A DNA stretch of 64,000 nucleotides from Hyphomonas sp. Mor2 (GCF_001854405.1 NZ_CP017718.1:930001-994000); one strand, 5' to 3'. Positions 43,884-53,797 are shown, numbered from the stretch's first letter. Notes: a model not told the origin generated them from the sequence alone. Numbers and translations are program-made.

Positions 43884-44354
43884 CTAAATCGGAAACTCTG
43901 TCGAGTATTTGTGCTGCCGCAACGCGACTTGAGAAACAGCCGATGCGACGGACTTATGACCAAGAACGCGTTCCATTAAAAATGTCTCGAATTCTGAAAC
44001 ACTCCTTGCGCGAACGATCAGCATATAATCGAAGGCTCCGGTTATGGAAAAACACTCCATTATCTGAGGCGTCTGCATCACAAACTCTTCGAATTGCTCT
44101 CTCACGACCTTCTCATGCCCCGCAAGGTTCACCGATAGGAATACGCAAGTTGGAAATCCGATTACATTTGGGTCCAAAAGCGCTACGCGTTTTCGAATCG
44201 CACCGATTTCTTCCATTTCATGGACGCGGCGCCAAAGGGTGGATGGCGACATCCCCGCCATTTCCGCAAGTTCTTGCTTCGTAGAATCCAAATCGCGCTG
44301 AAGAAGTCTTAGAACGCGGATATCTGCCGGGGTGAGTTTGTCGGATTGGGCCAT
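43884..44354 (-). CDS. Lrp/AsnC family transcriptional regulator
   Basis: A 156-residue regulator: HTH (LTPADIRVLRLLQRD; ELAEMAGMSPSTLWRRVHEM about residues 28-47) and the RAM effector domain (GAFDYMLIVRARSVSEFETF). It is divergent to the phhA operon with a 128-bp shared region that carries AT-rich repeats (GAATCAATTC and TATAAA). Lrp-type proteins often sense an amino acid, so phenylalanine or tyrosine control of phhA is likely (inference). Confidence 0.92.
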   Translation of the reverse strand: MAQSDKLTPADIRVLRLLQRDLDSTKQELAEMAGMSPSTLWRRVHEMEEIGAIRKRVALLDPNVIGFPTCVFLSVNLAGHEKVVREQFEEFVMQTPQIMECFSITGAFDYMLIVRARSVSEFETFLMERVLGHKSVASAVSQVALRQHKYSTEFPI

Positions 44355-44482
44355 TTATTTCACTTATTGCCTGCGCGTGAACGAATCAATTCAAAAAAAT
44401 TCACTGGTGTATAAAAGCTGAGCTGATCTCTTTTTGATAATTGCGTAGTCTTTCCCGCGACAAGCGTTGAGAGGAATGTGGA

Positions 44483-45376
44483 ATGGATCTCTCTAAAAAC
44501 AGATACTCAAATGCTCCGAAGAATTCTGACTACACAATAGATCAGGATTGGGAGACTTATTCGTCCGCAGAGCACGATCGTTGGGACAGGCTGTTTTCGC
44601 GGCAGTCTGAAGTCCTAAAACTGCGTGCTTGCGATGAATTCTTAGCGGCCATGGAATCGCTCCAGCTCTCTGCTCAAGGGATCCCAAACATGGAGCGATT
44701 GTCGGACAGATTGGAGAAGGTAACTGGTTGGCGCGTCGTGCCAGTCGCGGATCTCGTGCCAGACGACATTTTCTTCGAGCATCTTGCGAATAAGCGGTTT
44801 CCTGCAGGTGCTTTCATCAGACCCGAGGAAGAATTCGATTATTTGGAAGAACCGGATATCTTTCACGATGTTTTCGGACATGTTCCATTGTTGGCAAACC
44901 CCGTATTTTCAGAATTCATGCAAGCATATGGTCAAGGCGGACGCAGAGCTCTGAAGCTCGGCCAGCTCTCTAATCTGGCCCGCCTTTATTGGTACACGGT
45001 CGAGTTTGGGTTGATCAATACCGATGCCGGCCTGCGCATATATGGCGCTGGTATCGCATCGTCTCCGCACGAAAGCGTATTCAGCCTAGAAGATGGTTCA
45101 CCCAATCGTATCATGCTCGATCTTGAGCGCGTTATGCGCACCAAGTACATCATTGATGACTTTCAGCAGACATATTTCGTGATCGAGTCGTTCGAAGACC
45201 TTCTCGCGACCTGTTATCAAGACTTTGGTGATGCTTATGAGCGTGTTCGAGACACTCAAGACATCGAAGCTCATCACCTCGTTGAAAGCGATGAAGTAAT
45301 CACACTTGGGTCGCACGCTTACTTCGACAAAAAGAGGCGTATGCCGCGCCAGCTGGACTCTCAAACTACAGGATAA
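44483..45376 (+). CDS. phhA: Phenylalanine 4-monooxygenase
   Basis: A 297-residue iron- and tetrahydropterin-dependent hydroxylase, the bacterial length. Seen: iron ligands in PDIFHDVFGHVPLL (two His) and Glu in YWYTVEFGLI; pterin-site residues in GWRVVPVADLVPD. It converts phenylalanine to tyrosine with O2 and a pterin cofactor. It leads an operon with an aminotransferase (4-base gap), a pterin carbinolamine dehydratase and an SDR, and is divergent to an Lrp-type regulator. Confidence 0.97.
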   Translation: MDLSKNRYSNAPKNSDYTIDQDWETYSSAEHDRWDRLFSRQSEVLKLRACDEFLAAMESLQLSAQGIPNMERLSDRLEKVTGWRVVPVADLVPDDIFFEHLANKRFPAGAFIRPEEEFDYLEEPDIFHDVFGHVPLLANPVFSEFMQAYGQGGRRALKLGQLSNLARLYWYTVEFGLINTDAGLRIYGAGIASSPHESVFSLEDGSPNRIMLDLERVMRTKYIIDDFQQTYFVIESFEDLLATCYQDFGDAYERVRDTQDIEAHHLVESDEVITLGSHAYFDKKRRMPRQLDSQTTG

Positions 45377-45380
45377 CTAG

Positions 45381-46586
45381 ATGCCAAGCTCACTAACGCT
45401 GGATGTATTGCCGTCTGACCCATTGCTCAGTTTGATGGCAGCATTTCGCATGGACGAAAGACCCGACAAAGTCGATTTAGGCGTTGGGGTCTATCGAGAT
45501 GAGCATGGTCAAACCCCAATCATGCGTGCCGTAAAACGAGCTGAGCAAGAACTTTTGATCAGCGAGCGCACCAAAGTGTACGAAGGCCCCGCCGGAAACC
45601 AAGAATTTTGCGAGGCGATTGAGCGCTTGGTTTTCGGAAGCAAGCGGCAAAGTTTTGAGAACCGGACGACAACAATGACGACTCCAGGAGGGTGCGGTGC
45701 CTTATTTCTTGCGCTTCAATTGATGAAGCGCAGTCCTCAGAATGCCCGATGTTGGGTAAGCGAGCCAACCTGGCCAAACCATATCGGGATGGCCCAATCA
45801 CTTGGACTGGAGATTAAGACCTACCGATATGCCGCCGGAATGACGCCGGTCGTCCACTTCGAACAAATGCTGGACGATCTAGACGCGGCTCGAGCCGGCG
45901 ACATTATTATTGTGCAAGGGCCTTGCCATAATCCAACGGGTATTGATCTTTCGCCTGAGCAATGGGTCATTCTGGCTGACCGACTGGAAACAAAAGGCGT
46001 GATCCCACTTATCGACATCGCATATCACGGTCTGGGCGCCGGTTTGGACACCGATATGGACGGTGTGCTCGCGGCGCTGGATCGCTTGGCGCTGGCCTGC
46101 GTGTCATATTCATGTTCGAAGAATTTTGGCCTCTACCGAGAACGTACAGGTTGCCTCATTACAATTTGCCCCAACCGATCTTCACATGCTGCGATCTCTT
46201 CCCATCTGAACGATATTGCTAGGTCTTGTTATTCCATGCCACCGGCTCACGGTGCAGCCATCGTGCAAACTATCCTCTCGATGAACGAGTTTCGAAAAGA
46301 ATGGGAGATCGAACTTTCTGAAATGCGCGGTCGTATCTCTGCGCTTAGGTCAAACTTGGCATTGGCGCTGACCGAAGTAACTGGCGATCGCCGGTTTGGC
46401 GCAATTGAAGCGCAAAAGGGTATGTTTTCACAGGTGCCTCTCAATGCAGATCACGCTGCTAAGTTAACGGCCGACCACGCGATCTATCTACCGGCGTCGG
46501 GTCGCATCAACATTGCCGGGATGAACGCAGATCAAGTCAGCCAGGTCGCAGTACAACTGGGGCAAGCGCTGATGGATAAGTCTTAA
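45381..46586 (+). CDS. tyrB: Aromatic amino acid aminotransferase (class I, AspC/TyrB type)
   Basis: A 401-residue PLP enzyme. Seen: VDLGVGVYRDEHGQTPIM (N-terminal class I signature), PCHNPTGIDL, PLP Lys in SYSCSKNFGLYRERTG and the C-terminal Arg region. It probably takes tyrosine from PhhA to 4-hydroxyphenylpyruvate. AGGATAACTAG precedes the ATG. The operon position supports aromatic specificity, though aspartate cannot be excluded. Confidence 0.9.
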   Translation: MPSSLTLDVLPSDPLLSLMAAFRMDERPDKVDLGVGVYRDEHGQTPIMRAVKRAEQELLISERTKVYEGPAGNQEFCEAIERLVFGSKRQSFENRTTTMTTPGGCGALFLALQLMKRSPQNARCWVSEPTWPNHIGMAQSLGLEIKTYRYAAGMTPVVHFEQMLDDLDAARAGDIIIVQGPCHNPTGIDLSPEQWVILADRLETKGVIPLIDIAYHGLGAGLDTDMDGVLAALDRLALACVSYSCSKNFGLYRERTGCLITICPNRSSHAAISSHLNDIARSCYSMPPAHGAAIVQTILSMNEFRKEWEIELSEMRGRISALRSNLALALTEVTGDRRFGAIEAQKGMFSQVPLNADHAAKLTADHAIYLPASGRINIAGMNADQVSQVAVQLGQALMDKS

Positions 46587-46598
46587 ACGGGTAAAATA

Positions 46599-46913
46599 AT
46601 GCGCATACTTACCGAAAACGAGGTCGCAGAAATTCTGGGTTCGCCAGCAAAATGGCGCTTGTCGGCAGATAAGAAGTCTGTCCAATCAAAGCTGAATTTC
46701 GAAGACTTTAAGAGCGCCTGGGGGTTTATGACCGAAGTTGCGCTGATGGCGGAACAAATGGATCATCACCCGGAGTGGTTCAATGTCTATTCAAAGGTCG
46801 AAATTAAGCTGACAACTCACGACGCGGACGATCTCACGGATCGAGATCTCGCCCTCGTGAGGTTTATCGATACCGCACTCCAAAAACGTTCATACATCCA
46901 CCAAAAGAGCTAA
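46599..46913 (+). CDS. phhB: 4a-hydroxytetrahydrobiopterin dehydratase (pterin carbinolamine dehydratase)
   Basis: A 104-residue DCoH-fold protein with the active-site motif [16 protein letters not shown]. It dehydrates the 4a-carbinolamine pterin left by PhhA to quinonoid dihydropterin. It follows the aminotransferase by 12 bases in the same operon. Confidence 0.95.
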   Translation: MRILTENEVAEILGSPAKWRLSADKKSVQSKLNFEDFKSAWGFMTEVALMAEQMDHHPEWFNVYSKVEIKLTTHDADDLTDRDLALVRFIDTALQKRSYIHQKS

Positions 46914-46917
46914 TACG

Positions 46918-47589
46918 ATGACTGTTATTGTTACCGGCGCGTCGGGTGTTTTGGGAAGGCAAGCCTGTCACTCACTCAAGAATGCAGGATATGACGTTAT
47001 TGGCGTCGATCTATCGAAAGAGCGCCCAATTGAATTGGATGCACGAGTTCATTTTATCGGCGGATACGACCTCAGCTTAGAATCCGATGCTGCATCCTGC
47101 GTGAAAGAGATTCGATCGATTGTTAGCAATGTAAAAGCTTTGATCAATATCGCCGGTGGTTTTGTTTGGGAAACCTCTCTCGCAAGCACCAACGAGACTT
47201 GGGAACGAATGCTACGAATAAACTTGTTCACAAACTTGAATATCACCCGGGGGATCGTGCCATTGCTGTCTGAAGGGAGTTCTATCGTCAACATTGGCGC
47301 AGCTGCCGCGGCAAAAAGTGACCTTGGAATGGGTCCATACACAGCCGCGAAGTCGGCGGTTTTGCGGCTTAGTGAAGCATTAAAAGAAGATCTTAAACCG
47401 CATGGAGTGCGTGTAAATGCGATCTCTCCAACAATTATCGACACTGAGAAGAATCGCGCGGATATGCCGGATGCGAATTTTGATGAATGGGTGCAGCCCG
47501 GCGAGATTGCTGATCTCATTTGTTTTTTGATCTCAGAACGATCGAGCGGAATAAATGGAGAAAACATTCGAATCTCCGGCCGACAATAG
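46918..47589 (+). CDS. SDR oxidoreductase, probable dihydropteridine reductase
   Basis: A 223-residue short SDR: VTGASGVLGRQACHSL (cofactor), INIAGGFVWE, and YTAAKSAVLRLSEALKEDL (YxxxK). It starts 4 bases after phhB. The size and position make it the likely reductase regenerating tetrahydropterin from quinonoid dihydropterin for PhhA, as the animal QDPR SDR does; this is inference from context. Confidence 0.88.
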   Translation: MTVIVTGASGVLGRQACHSLKNAGYDVIGVDLSKERPIELDARVHFIGGYDLSLESDAASCVKEIRSIVSNVKALINIAGGFVWETSLASTNETWERMLRINLFTNLNITRGIVPLLSEGSSIVNIGAAAAAKSDLGMGPYTAAKSAVLRLSEALKEDLKPHGVRVNAISPTIIDTEKNRADMPDANFDEWVQPGEIADLICFLISERSSGINGENIRISGRQ

Positions 47590-47872
47590 AGAAGCGCGTT
47601 GTCGGCGATTTCGACGCTAAGCGGTGTTTAGGTTCTTGTTGGGCGTAAAAAAGGGCCGCATTTCGAAAAGCTCTACGATGCAACTCAGTTTTCGGAACCG
47701 CAAAACAATATTCGTGGTTTGGAGGAGGTCTGAGCCAATCTTTTGGCCACTGCTGGTTGGGCTGAGGTCATTGATAACACTGCCGGGCTGGTGACGGCGG
47801 CGTGATTAATGAGCGATATTGGAAATTTGCAACCATAGGTGGACGTGTCCAGCGTCAGGGGTCGGCAGGCTC

Positions 47873-48127
47873 CCTGGAGTATCTTCCGATCGAGCGTCAG
47901 ATCAGGTTCAATCTTCTTCAACCGCTCCAACTTCGAGGGCGTCAGACCGGCGTAGTTATTTGCGGGAAATTGATCCGCGGTCGATTTTCAATCTACCGCA
48001 AGCCAATCGAAGTATGTCGGCTGACTGATCCTGGCCGTTCGGCAAATTTCCTCAACCGGAATTGATTGCTTGGCTTGCTCTAAAACGAACGCTTTCTGAG
48101 CGTCCGTGAACTCAATGCATTCATTGT
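47873..48127 (-). pseudogene. IS3-family transposase OrfA remnant
   Basis: On the minus strand the frame reads EFTDAQKAFVLEQAKQSIPV, EEICRTARISQPTYFDW, an in-frame TGA, then YAGLTPSKLERLKKIEPDLT and LDRKILQ. This is the OrfA helix-turn-helix and leucine-zipper layout of IS3 elements, with a stop codon and a deletion in the coiled coil. No OrfB follows; 47590-47872 and 48128-48222 hold nothing else recognisable. Confidence 0.75.
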
Positions 48128-48222
48128 GCGATCTCTTGCTAGCCAGTCTTCAGACTGCCGAAAAATCTACCTCAGTGCGATCCAGTTTGCTGGGAGCAGA
48201 TCAGTCAGATCCACCGATGAAC

Positions 48223-49083
48223 TTATAGTCGCATACTTTCTAAGCGCGATACGCGTGCTTCCGGTGCCAAAGCGCCTTCATGCCCAACAACAATACCAGA
48301 AAGTGTATTCGCCAATCGCGCTGAATAATCCAAGGTTTTCCCGCGTGCTAACCCCGCTATCAATGCAGCGTTGAAACTATCACCTGCGCCCGCCAAATCT
48401 ATGGGGCTAACTGGATGCGGCATAGATATGCGTCGAACAGGTACACCCGGTTCATGTAGCTCCGCTCCTTTGGCACCGCATTTCAAAACAACCAGCCGCA
48501 CTCCAGCTTCAAACCAGCGTTTTGCGTGATGGCCTGTGGCAATCGTTCCACGATGTGATGCGGGACGCCCCCAGAATTGATCTTCTTTGGATAGCGATGC
48601 CACGACGATTGTCGAAACTTCCGCAAAGGTGGTCATCAGTTGTTGTATCTGCATCCGATCGATCGTCTCGTAAGATTCAAACTTCGGGTCCAGCACCACT
48701 TGGCCACCCTTGGACTTTAGCTCTTTGGCGAGCTGAAAAACGCGGTTGGCCTGATCATTATCCATTTTGCGAAGCGTTCGACCAGAAAGATACAACCAAG
48801 ATCTCCCCGATAGTGCCGCATCACGAAGTGGATCCGAGGTGAATTCTTCGCCCTCCGCGTTGTCGAGAATGATAGATGTTCCCCAATTCCTTTGCATCGC
48901 GTTTCGGACGGCACCGTTCGTGGCGGGGACGACAATCCGATCAGAAGCGATGCCGAGTCGTGAAAGATAAGCGCTGGTGTAGCAATCCTCGTTGCCGAGC
49001 TTCTCGTCGCGCACTTCCGGAACACGCACCGGGGTGTCTACGCCAATTGCTTTGATTGTGTATATATATGGAGCCGAAGCCAT
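48223..49083 (-). CDS. PfkB-family carbohydrate kinase
   Basis: A 286-residue ribokinase-fold kinase. Seen: the C-terminal signature DLAGAGDSFNAALIAGLARG with catalytic Asp, LVVLKCGAKGAEL (substrate/ATP site) and N-terminal GNEDCYTSAYLSRLG. The usual N-terminal GGAxxN motif is shortened, so the substrate class is unclear. GGGGAGATTCAT precedes the ATG at 49083. It is divergent to the molybdoenzyme gene. Confidence 0.85.
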   Translation of the reverse strand: MASAPYIYTIKAIGVDTPVRVPEVRDEKLGNEDCYTSAYLSRLGIASDRIVVPATNGAVRNAMQRNWGTSIILDNAEGEEFTSDPLRDAALSGRSWLYLSGRTLRKMDNDQANRVFQLAKELKSKGGQVVLDPKFESYETIDRMQIQQLMTTFAEVSTIVVASLSKEDQFWGRPASHRGTIATGHHAKRWFEAGVRLVVLKCGAKGAELHEPGVPVRRISMPHPVSPIDLAGAGDSFNAALIAGLARGKTLDYSARLANTLSGIVVGHEGALAPEARVSRLESMRL

Positions 49084-49240
49084 ATGAATCTCCCCTGGAC
49101 GCTCAAGCGCCCCTTCAGCCTGACGGGGTATGCTCTCTCTGGAGTTTTTCCCACAACTGAAATAAAGCATGCATATATGAATGTATCAAGGTTGCGCTCC
49201 GCCACACACTTGTTTGGCCCAAAGCGACGTTAGGTTTGAG

Positions 49241-49255
49241 TGTATGAGTGATACA
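49241..49255. promoter_or_regulatory. Candidate operator TGTAT-GAGTG-ATACA
   Basis: A 5-bp inverted repeat around a 5-nt centre in the divergent PfkB/molybdoenzyme control region; ATGTATCA at 49181-49188 also pairs with TGATACAT at 49249-49256. The half-site resembles GntR-type sites. No regulator gene is adjacent. Confidence 0.35.
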
Positions 49256-49296
49256 TACTAATCTGTTTTGTTCATTGCGTGAGGATCGAGGGTCAT

Positions 49297-51489
49297 ATGG
49301 CGACACAACCTATTGGTGGCGGGTCAAAGAAAATTCTCTACACGCTAAATACCGTGAGGCGCATTGGACTATTGAACTCCGCAAAAGCGCTCACAGCGAA
49401 AAACGCTTGTAAAGCGTGCGCGCTCGGAATGGGCGGGCAGATGGGCGGGATGACAAACGAACTCGGGGAGTTTCCATCAGTCTGCAATAAAAGCGTTCAG
49501 GCTCAATCGACCGATATTCAACCGCCCATCCCGACCGAAGTTTTCGAGCATTCCTTGAGTGAATTTCGCGAATTGTCACCGCGCGAACTGGAGAATTTGG
49601 GGCGTCTCAACACGCCCATATATAAGCCGTCCGAAGCTTCCAAATTTTTTCCAATCGGGTGGGATGAGGCCATCAAGATGGCCGCGACCCGACTGGCTGA
49701 TACAAAACCCGACCGAAGCTTCTTTTATTCGTCAGGCCGCTCTTCAAATGAAGCGGGATTTTTGTTCCAACTGATTGCCCGACTATACGGTACAAACAAT
49801 GTCACCAATTGCTCTTACTACTGTCATCAAGCCACGAGTGTGGCTCTGGGATCAACAATAGGAACAGGAACAGCGACTGTCGAGCTCGCGGACATTGGGC
49901 AGTGCGACACGATACTCGTCATTGGCGCCAACCCTTCATCAAATCATCCAAGGTTCATTCATCAACTCAAAAAATGCCGCGATCGAGGTGGCCAGGTTAT
50001 CGTGATCAACCCTGCGAAAGAACCCGGATTGGTGAAGTTCGCGATTCCTAAGAGCCCAAAATCACTTCTCGCCGGCGGTAGTGATATTGCGTCCGTCTAC
50101 GTTCAGCCAAATATCGGTGGCGACATTGCGCTCTTCAAAGGCATCGCGAAGTCGATCATTGCACGGGATCGCGTGAATCAGAAATTTGTGAATGGCTACA
50201 CCCAAGGGTGGGGGAGTTTTGCAGAAGATATCGTTTCGACAGGTTGGAATGAAATCTGCGGGCACAGCGGGCTCCAGCGCCAGGAGATTGAGGAAGTTGC
50301 GGAGCGAATTGCACGCTCAGAGTTGGCAATATTCGCCTGGGGAATGGGGATGACCCATCATACTCATGGCGTCGAGAATATAGAAATGATCGCAAACATC
50401 GCTTTAATGTGCGGCATGATAGGTAAACCCGGTGCAGGATTGCTGCCGCTTCGGGGGCATTCGAATGTGCAGGGCGTGGGCACGATTGGCGTGAAGCCGG
50501 TGCTCGCAGAGGACGTTATCAAAAAAATTGAATCCTGGCTGGAAGTCGAGCTTCCTGACGGCGAAGGCATGGACACGATGGCATCAATGCAAGCCGCGTC
50601 CCGCAATGAAATTGATACAGCCGTCATAATGGGCGGCAATCTGTATGCGGCAAACCCAAACTCTCAATGGGCCGCTCGCGCCTTGGATCAAATTGACTTT
50701 AAACTGTTTTTGACAACGACGCTCAACCAAGGCCACATTATGGGGGGTGACCGAGGAGAAACGCTTATTCTTCCCGTGTGTGCGCGCGATGAAGAATGGG
50801 AGCCGACAACCCAAGAGTCGATGTTTAACTTTGTCAGACTGAGTGATGGTGGAATATCACGACTGACGAATGTTCGCCCAGAAACCAAGGTGCTCGCTGA
50901 TATTGCAAGCCAATTGCTCACTGACACTTCGATTGAGTTTGAGGCGTTTGCCAGGCATCAAAACCTGCGCAATGCGATCGCAGAAGTGGTCCCCGGTATG
51001 GAAGAGCTTGCCGACATCGAAATCGCAAAAAAAGAGTTTCATATCGCGAACCGGATTCTTCACGAGCCACAGTTTTACACACCCTCGGGCAAGGCCCAGT
51101 TTCGAGTTTGCGCGATCCCAAAACAGTCAGGCAAAAAACGGTCCTTTGCATTGTCCACACTCAGAAGTGAAGGCCAATTCAATTCGATCATTTATGAGAT
51201 TGCAGATAGTTATCGGCGAGTACCTGAGCGCTGGGCCATACTCATGAATAAGGAGGATATGCGCCGTCTCAAACTTAAAGCGGGAGAAAAAGCAAATGTG
51301 ACCTCTGATCAGGGTGAGATGCGCGGCGTGACGGTTTATGAGTTCGATGTTCCAGCGGGAAATATTTTGGCCTATTACCCAGAAGGTAATATCCTCACCG
51401 GAACGGAAGTAGATCCTCGCAGCCGTACACCAGCCTTTAAGAACACGCGCGTGGACATTGAGCCAGCACGCCAGGCTGTTTGGGCGTGA
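49297..51489 (+). CDS. Molybdopterin-dependent oxidoreductase (FdhF/YdeP family)
   Basis: A 730-residue bis-MGD type enzyme. Seen: N-terminal Cys cluster (KNACKACALGMGGQMGG, later VC), GWDEAIKMAATRL, the metal-site loop NNVTNCSYYCHQATSVALG, RGHSNVQG, and a C-terminal molydopterin dinucleotide domain (YEIADSYRRVPERW). A Cys and not selenocysteine is present at the metal site. Formate is the obvious candidate substrate given the downstream purU and folD, but YdeP-type proteins have no settled substrate. GAGGG precedes the ATG. Its stop overlaps the mobA start. Confidence 0.88.
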   Translation: MATQPIGGGSKKILYTLNTVRRIGLLNSAKALTAKNACKACALGMGGQMGGMTNELGEFPSVCNKSVQAQSTDIQPPIPTEVFEHSLSEFRELSPRELENLGRLNTPIYKPSEASKFFPIGWDEAIKMAATRLADTKPDRSFFYSSGRSSNEAGFLFQLIARLYGTNNVTNCSYYCHQATSVALGSTIGTGTATVELADIGQCDTILVIGANPSSNHPRFIHQLKKCRDRGGQVIVINPAKEPGLVKFAIPKSPKSLLAGGSDIASVYVQPNIGGDIALFKGIAKSIIARDRVNQKFVNGYTQGWGSFAEDIVSTGWNEICGHSGLQRQEIEEVAERIARSELAIFAWGMGMTHHTHGVENIEMIANIALMCGMIGKPGAGLLPLRGHSNVQGVGTIGVKPVLAEDVIKKIESWLEVELPDGEGMDTMASMQAASRNEIDTAVIMGGNLYAANPNSQWAARALDQIDFKLFLTTTLNQGHIMGGDRGETLILPVCARDEEWEPTTQESMFNFVRLSDGGISRLTNVRPETKVLADIASQLLTDTSIEFEAFARHQNLRNAIAEVVPGMEELADIEIAKKEFHIANRILHEPQFYTPSGKAQFRVCAIPKQSGKKRSFALSTLRSEGQFNSIIYEIADSYRRVPERWAILMNKEDMRRLKLKAGEKANVTSDQGEMRGVTVYEFDVPAGNILAYYPEGNILTGTEVDPRSRTPAFKNTRVDIEPARQAVWA

Positions 51490-52112
51490 ATCAAAGCGAT
51501 CAAATAAATTTCTCTTGCATTGTCCTGGCCGGAGGCGCTGCGCGCAGATTTGGAGCTCCAAAGGGACTCAGTCGCTTGGGTGATGAAACGATGCTTCTAC
51601 GCATTGTTAGACGCGTGAGGGAGCAAACGACTGGAGAAATTTTGATCAATGCTGATCAATATGGCCCCTATGCCGATCAAGGGTTACCTATCCTGAGCGA
51701 TCGTTTGTTTGCAGGGGCAGGACCATTGGCTGGCATTGGATCGGCGATGCGCTATGCAATGACTATAGGGCATCGGTATGTCTTTACTGTACCTATCGAC
51801 ACTCCATTTTTGCCCAGCGACTTGTTTACAGAATTGGTCAAAGTCAAGCCGCCTGTCGTTGCTTCAAGTCGCGGGCGCTTACACCCAACCTGTGGGCTTT
51901 GGTGTGTTGATTGGATGGAGCGACTGCATGAGTACTTGGGGCAGGGGCAAAGGTCAGTTCGAGGATGGGTCGATGTTTGCCGCGCCGAATTTTGCGAATT
52001 TGACGCGCAAGGGTCGATAGACCCGTTCTTTAACGTAAACACCAAAGCGCAACTGGATTTGGCGAGAAAGGCCATCGAGGCAAACCCCAGTGGCGCTGAT
52101 GGGCGGTACTAA
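51486..52112 (+). CDS. mobA: Molybdenum cofactor guanylyltransferase
   Basis: A 208-residue nucleotidyltransferase: VLAGGAARRFGAPKGL (GTP/Mg site, LAGGxxxRxGxxK), DRLFAGAGPLAGIGSAM and VPIDTPFLP. It attaches GMP to molybdopterin, the form bis-MGD enzymes need. It starts at GTG 51486, overlapping the upstream stop (GTGA), so it is coupled to the molybdoenzyme it would serve. Confidence 0.93.
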   Translation: MNQSDQINFSCIVLAGGAARRFGAPKGLSRLGDETMLLRIVRRVREQTTGEILINADQYGPYADQGLPILSDRLFAGAGPLAGIGSAMRYAMTIGHRYVFTVPIDTPFLPSDLFTELVKVKPPVVASSRGRLHPTCGLWCVDWMERLHEYLGQGQRSVRGWVDVCRAEFCEFDAQGSIDPFFNVNTKAQLDLARKAIEANPSGADGRY

Positions 52113-52368
52113 ACCCGCGCTTTGCAACTGTCCAAAGCCAGATTGAATTCTCAAGCACAAGAAAAAAGCTATCAATGTCCTCTCAAGACGCAAAACGGGG
52201 CTTGAATTCGAAGCGCTTTGCGGTAAGCAGACATATCTGAATGTTTGTGCGATGGCGGGTTTCTCCTCCTATTTCTCCTTCTGTTATTGCGCAAACGTCC
52301 GGATATGAGAGAATTTTTTGCCACGGGGGCCGAGGCCTCTCACACTCCTTCGTCTCGGCGCCAATATT

Positions 52369-52402
52369 AAGACCGTCCGCGCAAAATAGCGCGGACGGTC
52401 TT
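52369..52402 (+). terminator. Strong hairpin terminator
   Basis: AAGACCGTCCGCGC, loop AAAATA, GCGCGGACGGTCTT: a perfect 14-bp stem followed by CTTGATTTAT. It separates the mobA operon from the sox operon. The rest of 52113-52537 has no supported gene. Confidence 0.85.
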
Positions 52403-52537
52403 CTTGATTTATCTTGATGAAGGATAGTTGCAAACATAATTGAAGCGTGCATTGGTGTATGCTATCTGGTGTTTGATAAAAAAGCTGGAGCTGCCAGCCA
52501 AGACCGCGATGAAGACGAAATTATAGAGGCTACGAGT

Positions 52538-53785
52538 TTGAGTGGGCGATATTCTGCAGGAAGACTGCTGAGAGAGGGGCTTCGCAATCACAGAGGCTGG
52601 AAGCCAACCTGGAAGGATGCTGATCCGAAATCAACTTACGATGTTGTGATTGTCGGCGGCGGTGGCCACGGTCTTGCGACGGCATACTATCTCGCCAAAG
52701 AGCACGGTATCACGAATGTCGCGGTGCTCGAAAAGGCATGGATCGGTGGGGGCAACACAGGACGAAACACAACGGTCATCCGATCAAATTACTTTTTCGA
52801 AGAATCAACCGCTTTCTACGATTTCTCACTCAAGTTGTATGAAAACCTCTCCAACGAACTGAATTACAATATCATGTTTTCACAGCGCGGCATGTGGGTG
52901 CTCGCTCATGACCGACACGGTGTGGAAATGTTGCGTCGCTCTGTCAACGCGATGCTACTTAACGGAGCAGACGCGGAATTTCACGAGGGGGCCGAAGTCA
53001 GGCGCAGGGTTCCAATTTTAAATGACAACCCAAGATTTCCGGTTTTGGCTGGATTAACTCAGCCCCGGGCGGGTACTGCACGACACGATGCTGTGGCATG
53101 GGCCTACGCTCGAGCCGCAGACAAATTAGGCGTGGATATCGTGCAGAACTGTGAGGTGACTGGGTTTGATATCCAAGGTGGACGCGTCAATAGCGTGAAG
53201 ACTTCTCGCGGCGAGATCAAAACCAAAAAGGTTGCGTTGGCCGTCGCCGGACACACCTCAGTGCTCGCACAAATGGCCGGATTTCGACTGCCTATTTCAT
53301 CTTATGCTTTGCAAGCGTTCGTTTCAGAGCCAGTCAAACCGGTTCTGGATACGGTCGTGCTATCCCCAGCGACAGGCGTTTATTTGAGCCAGTCTGACAA
53401 GGGAGAACTCGTCATTGGCAGCGGACTGGATCATTATCTTTCCTACGCCCAGCGAGGCAACTTGCCAGTCATGGAGCACACAGCGGCGGGCATTGTAGAG
53501 ATGTTTCCACAATTTTCTCGCATGCGATTCTTAAGGCAATGGGCCGGCATCGTCGACATTATGCATGATTCCACGCCGGTTGTCGGGCATTCCCCGGTTG
53601 ATGGACTTTACTTGAACTGCGGATGGGGAACAGGCGGTTTCAAAGCGGTGCCAGCTGGTGGTTACTGCTATGCTCACACAATTGCCAAAGATGAACCTCA
53701 CCCCCTCGTTGCACCATTTAATCTGGAACGCTTTGAAACAGGCGCGCTGATTGATGAAGCCTCAGCCTCTGGCATAGCGCATTAG
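52538..53785 (+). CDS. soxB: Sarcosine oxidase subunit beta
   Basis: A 415-residue flavoprotein, matching the usual subunit length. Seen: VVIVGGGGHGLATAYYLAKE (FAD), EKAWIGGGNTGRNTTVIRSN, and GTARHDAVAWAY with the His that carries covalent FMN in characterised enzymes. The start is set at TTG 52538, with AGAGG upstream, because family members begin with the SGRYSAGRLLREGL segment; a GTG at 52469 would add 23 residues without counterpart. It oxidises sarcosine to glycine and a methylene unit. First gene of soxBDAG. Confidence 0.93.
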   Translation: MSGRYSAGRLLREGLRNHRGWKPTWKDADPKSTYDVVIVGGGGHGLATAYYLAKEHGITNVAVLEKAWIGGGNTGRNTTVIRSNYFFEESTAFYDFSLKLYENLSNELNYNIMFSQRGMWVLAHDRHGVEMLRRSVNAMLLNGADAEFHEGAEVRRRVPILNDNPRFPVLAGLTQPRAGTARHDAVAWAYARAADKLGVDIVQNCEVTGFDIQGGRVNSVKTSRGEIKTKKVALAVAGHTSVLAQMAGFRLPISSYALQAFVSEPVKPVLDTVVLSPATGVYLSQSDKGELVIGSGLDHYLSYAQRGNLPVMEHTAAGIVEMFPQFSRMRFLRQWAGIVDIMHDSTPVVGHSPVDGLYLNCGWGTGGFKAVPAGGYCYAHTIAKDEPHPLVAPFNLERFETGALIDEASASGIAH

Positions 53786-53797
53786 GAGCTTTCATAA

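Noticed and set aside
43676-44284. 202-codon plus-strand frame beginning near the G11 tract
   Set aside because: Mostly antisense to the Lrp-type gene; composition is not protein-like and no start site is convincing.
52183-52452. 89-codon minus-strand frame between mobA and soxB
   Set aside because: It crosses the strong terminator hairpin at 52369-52402 and has no start signal.
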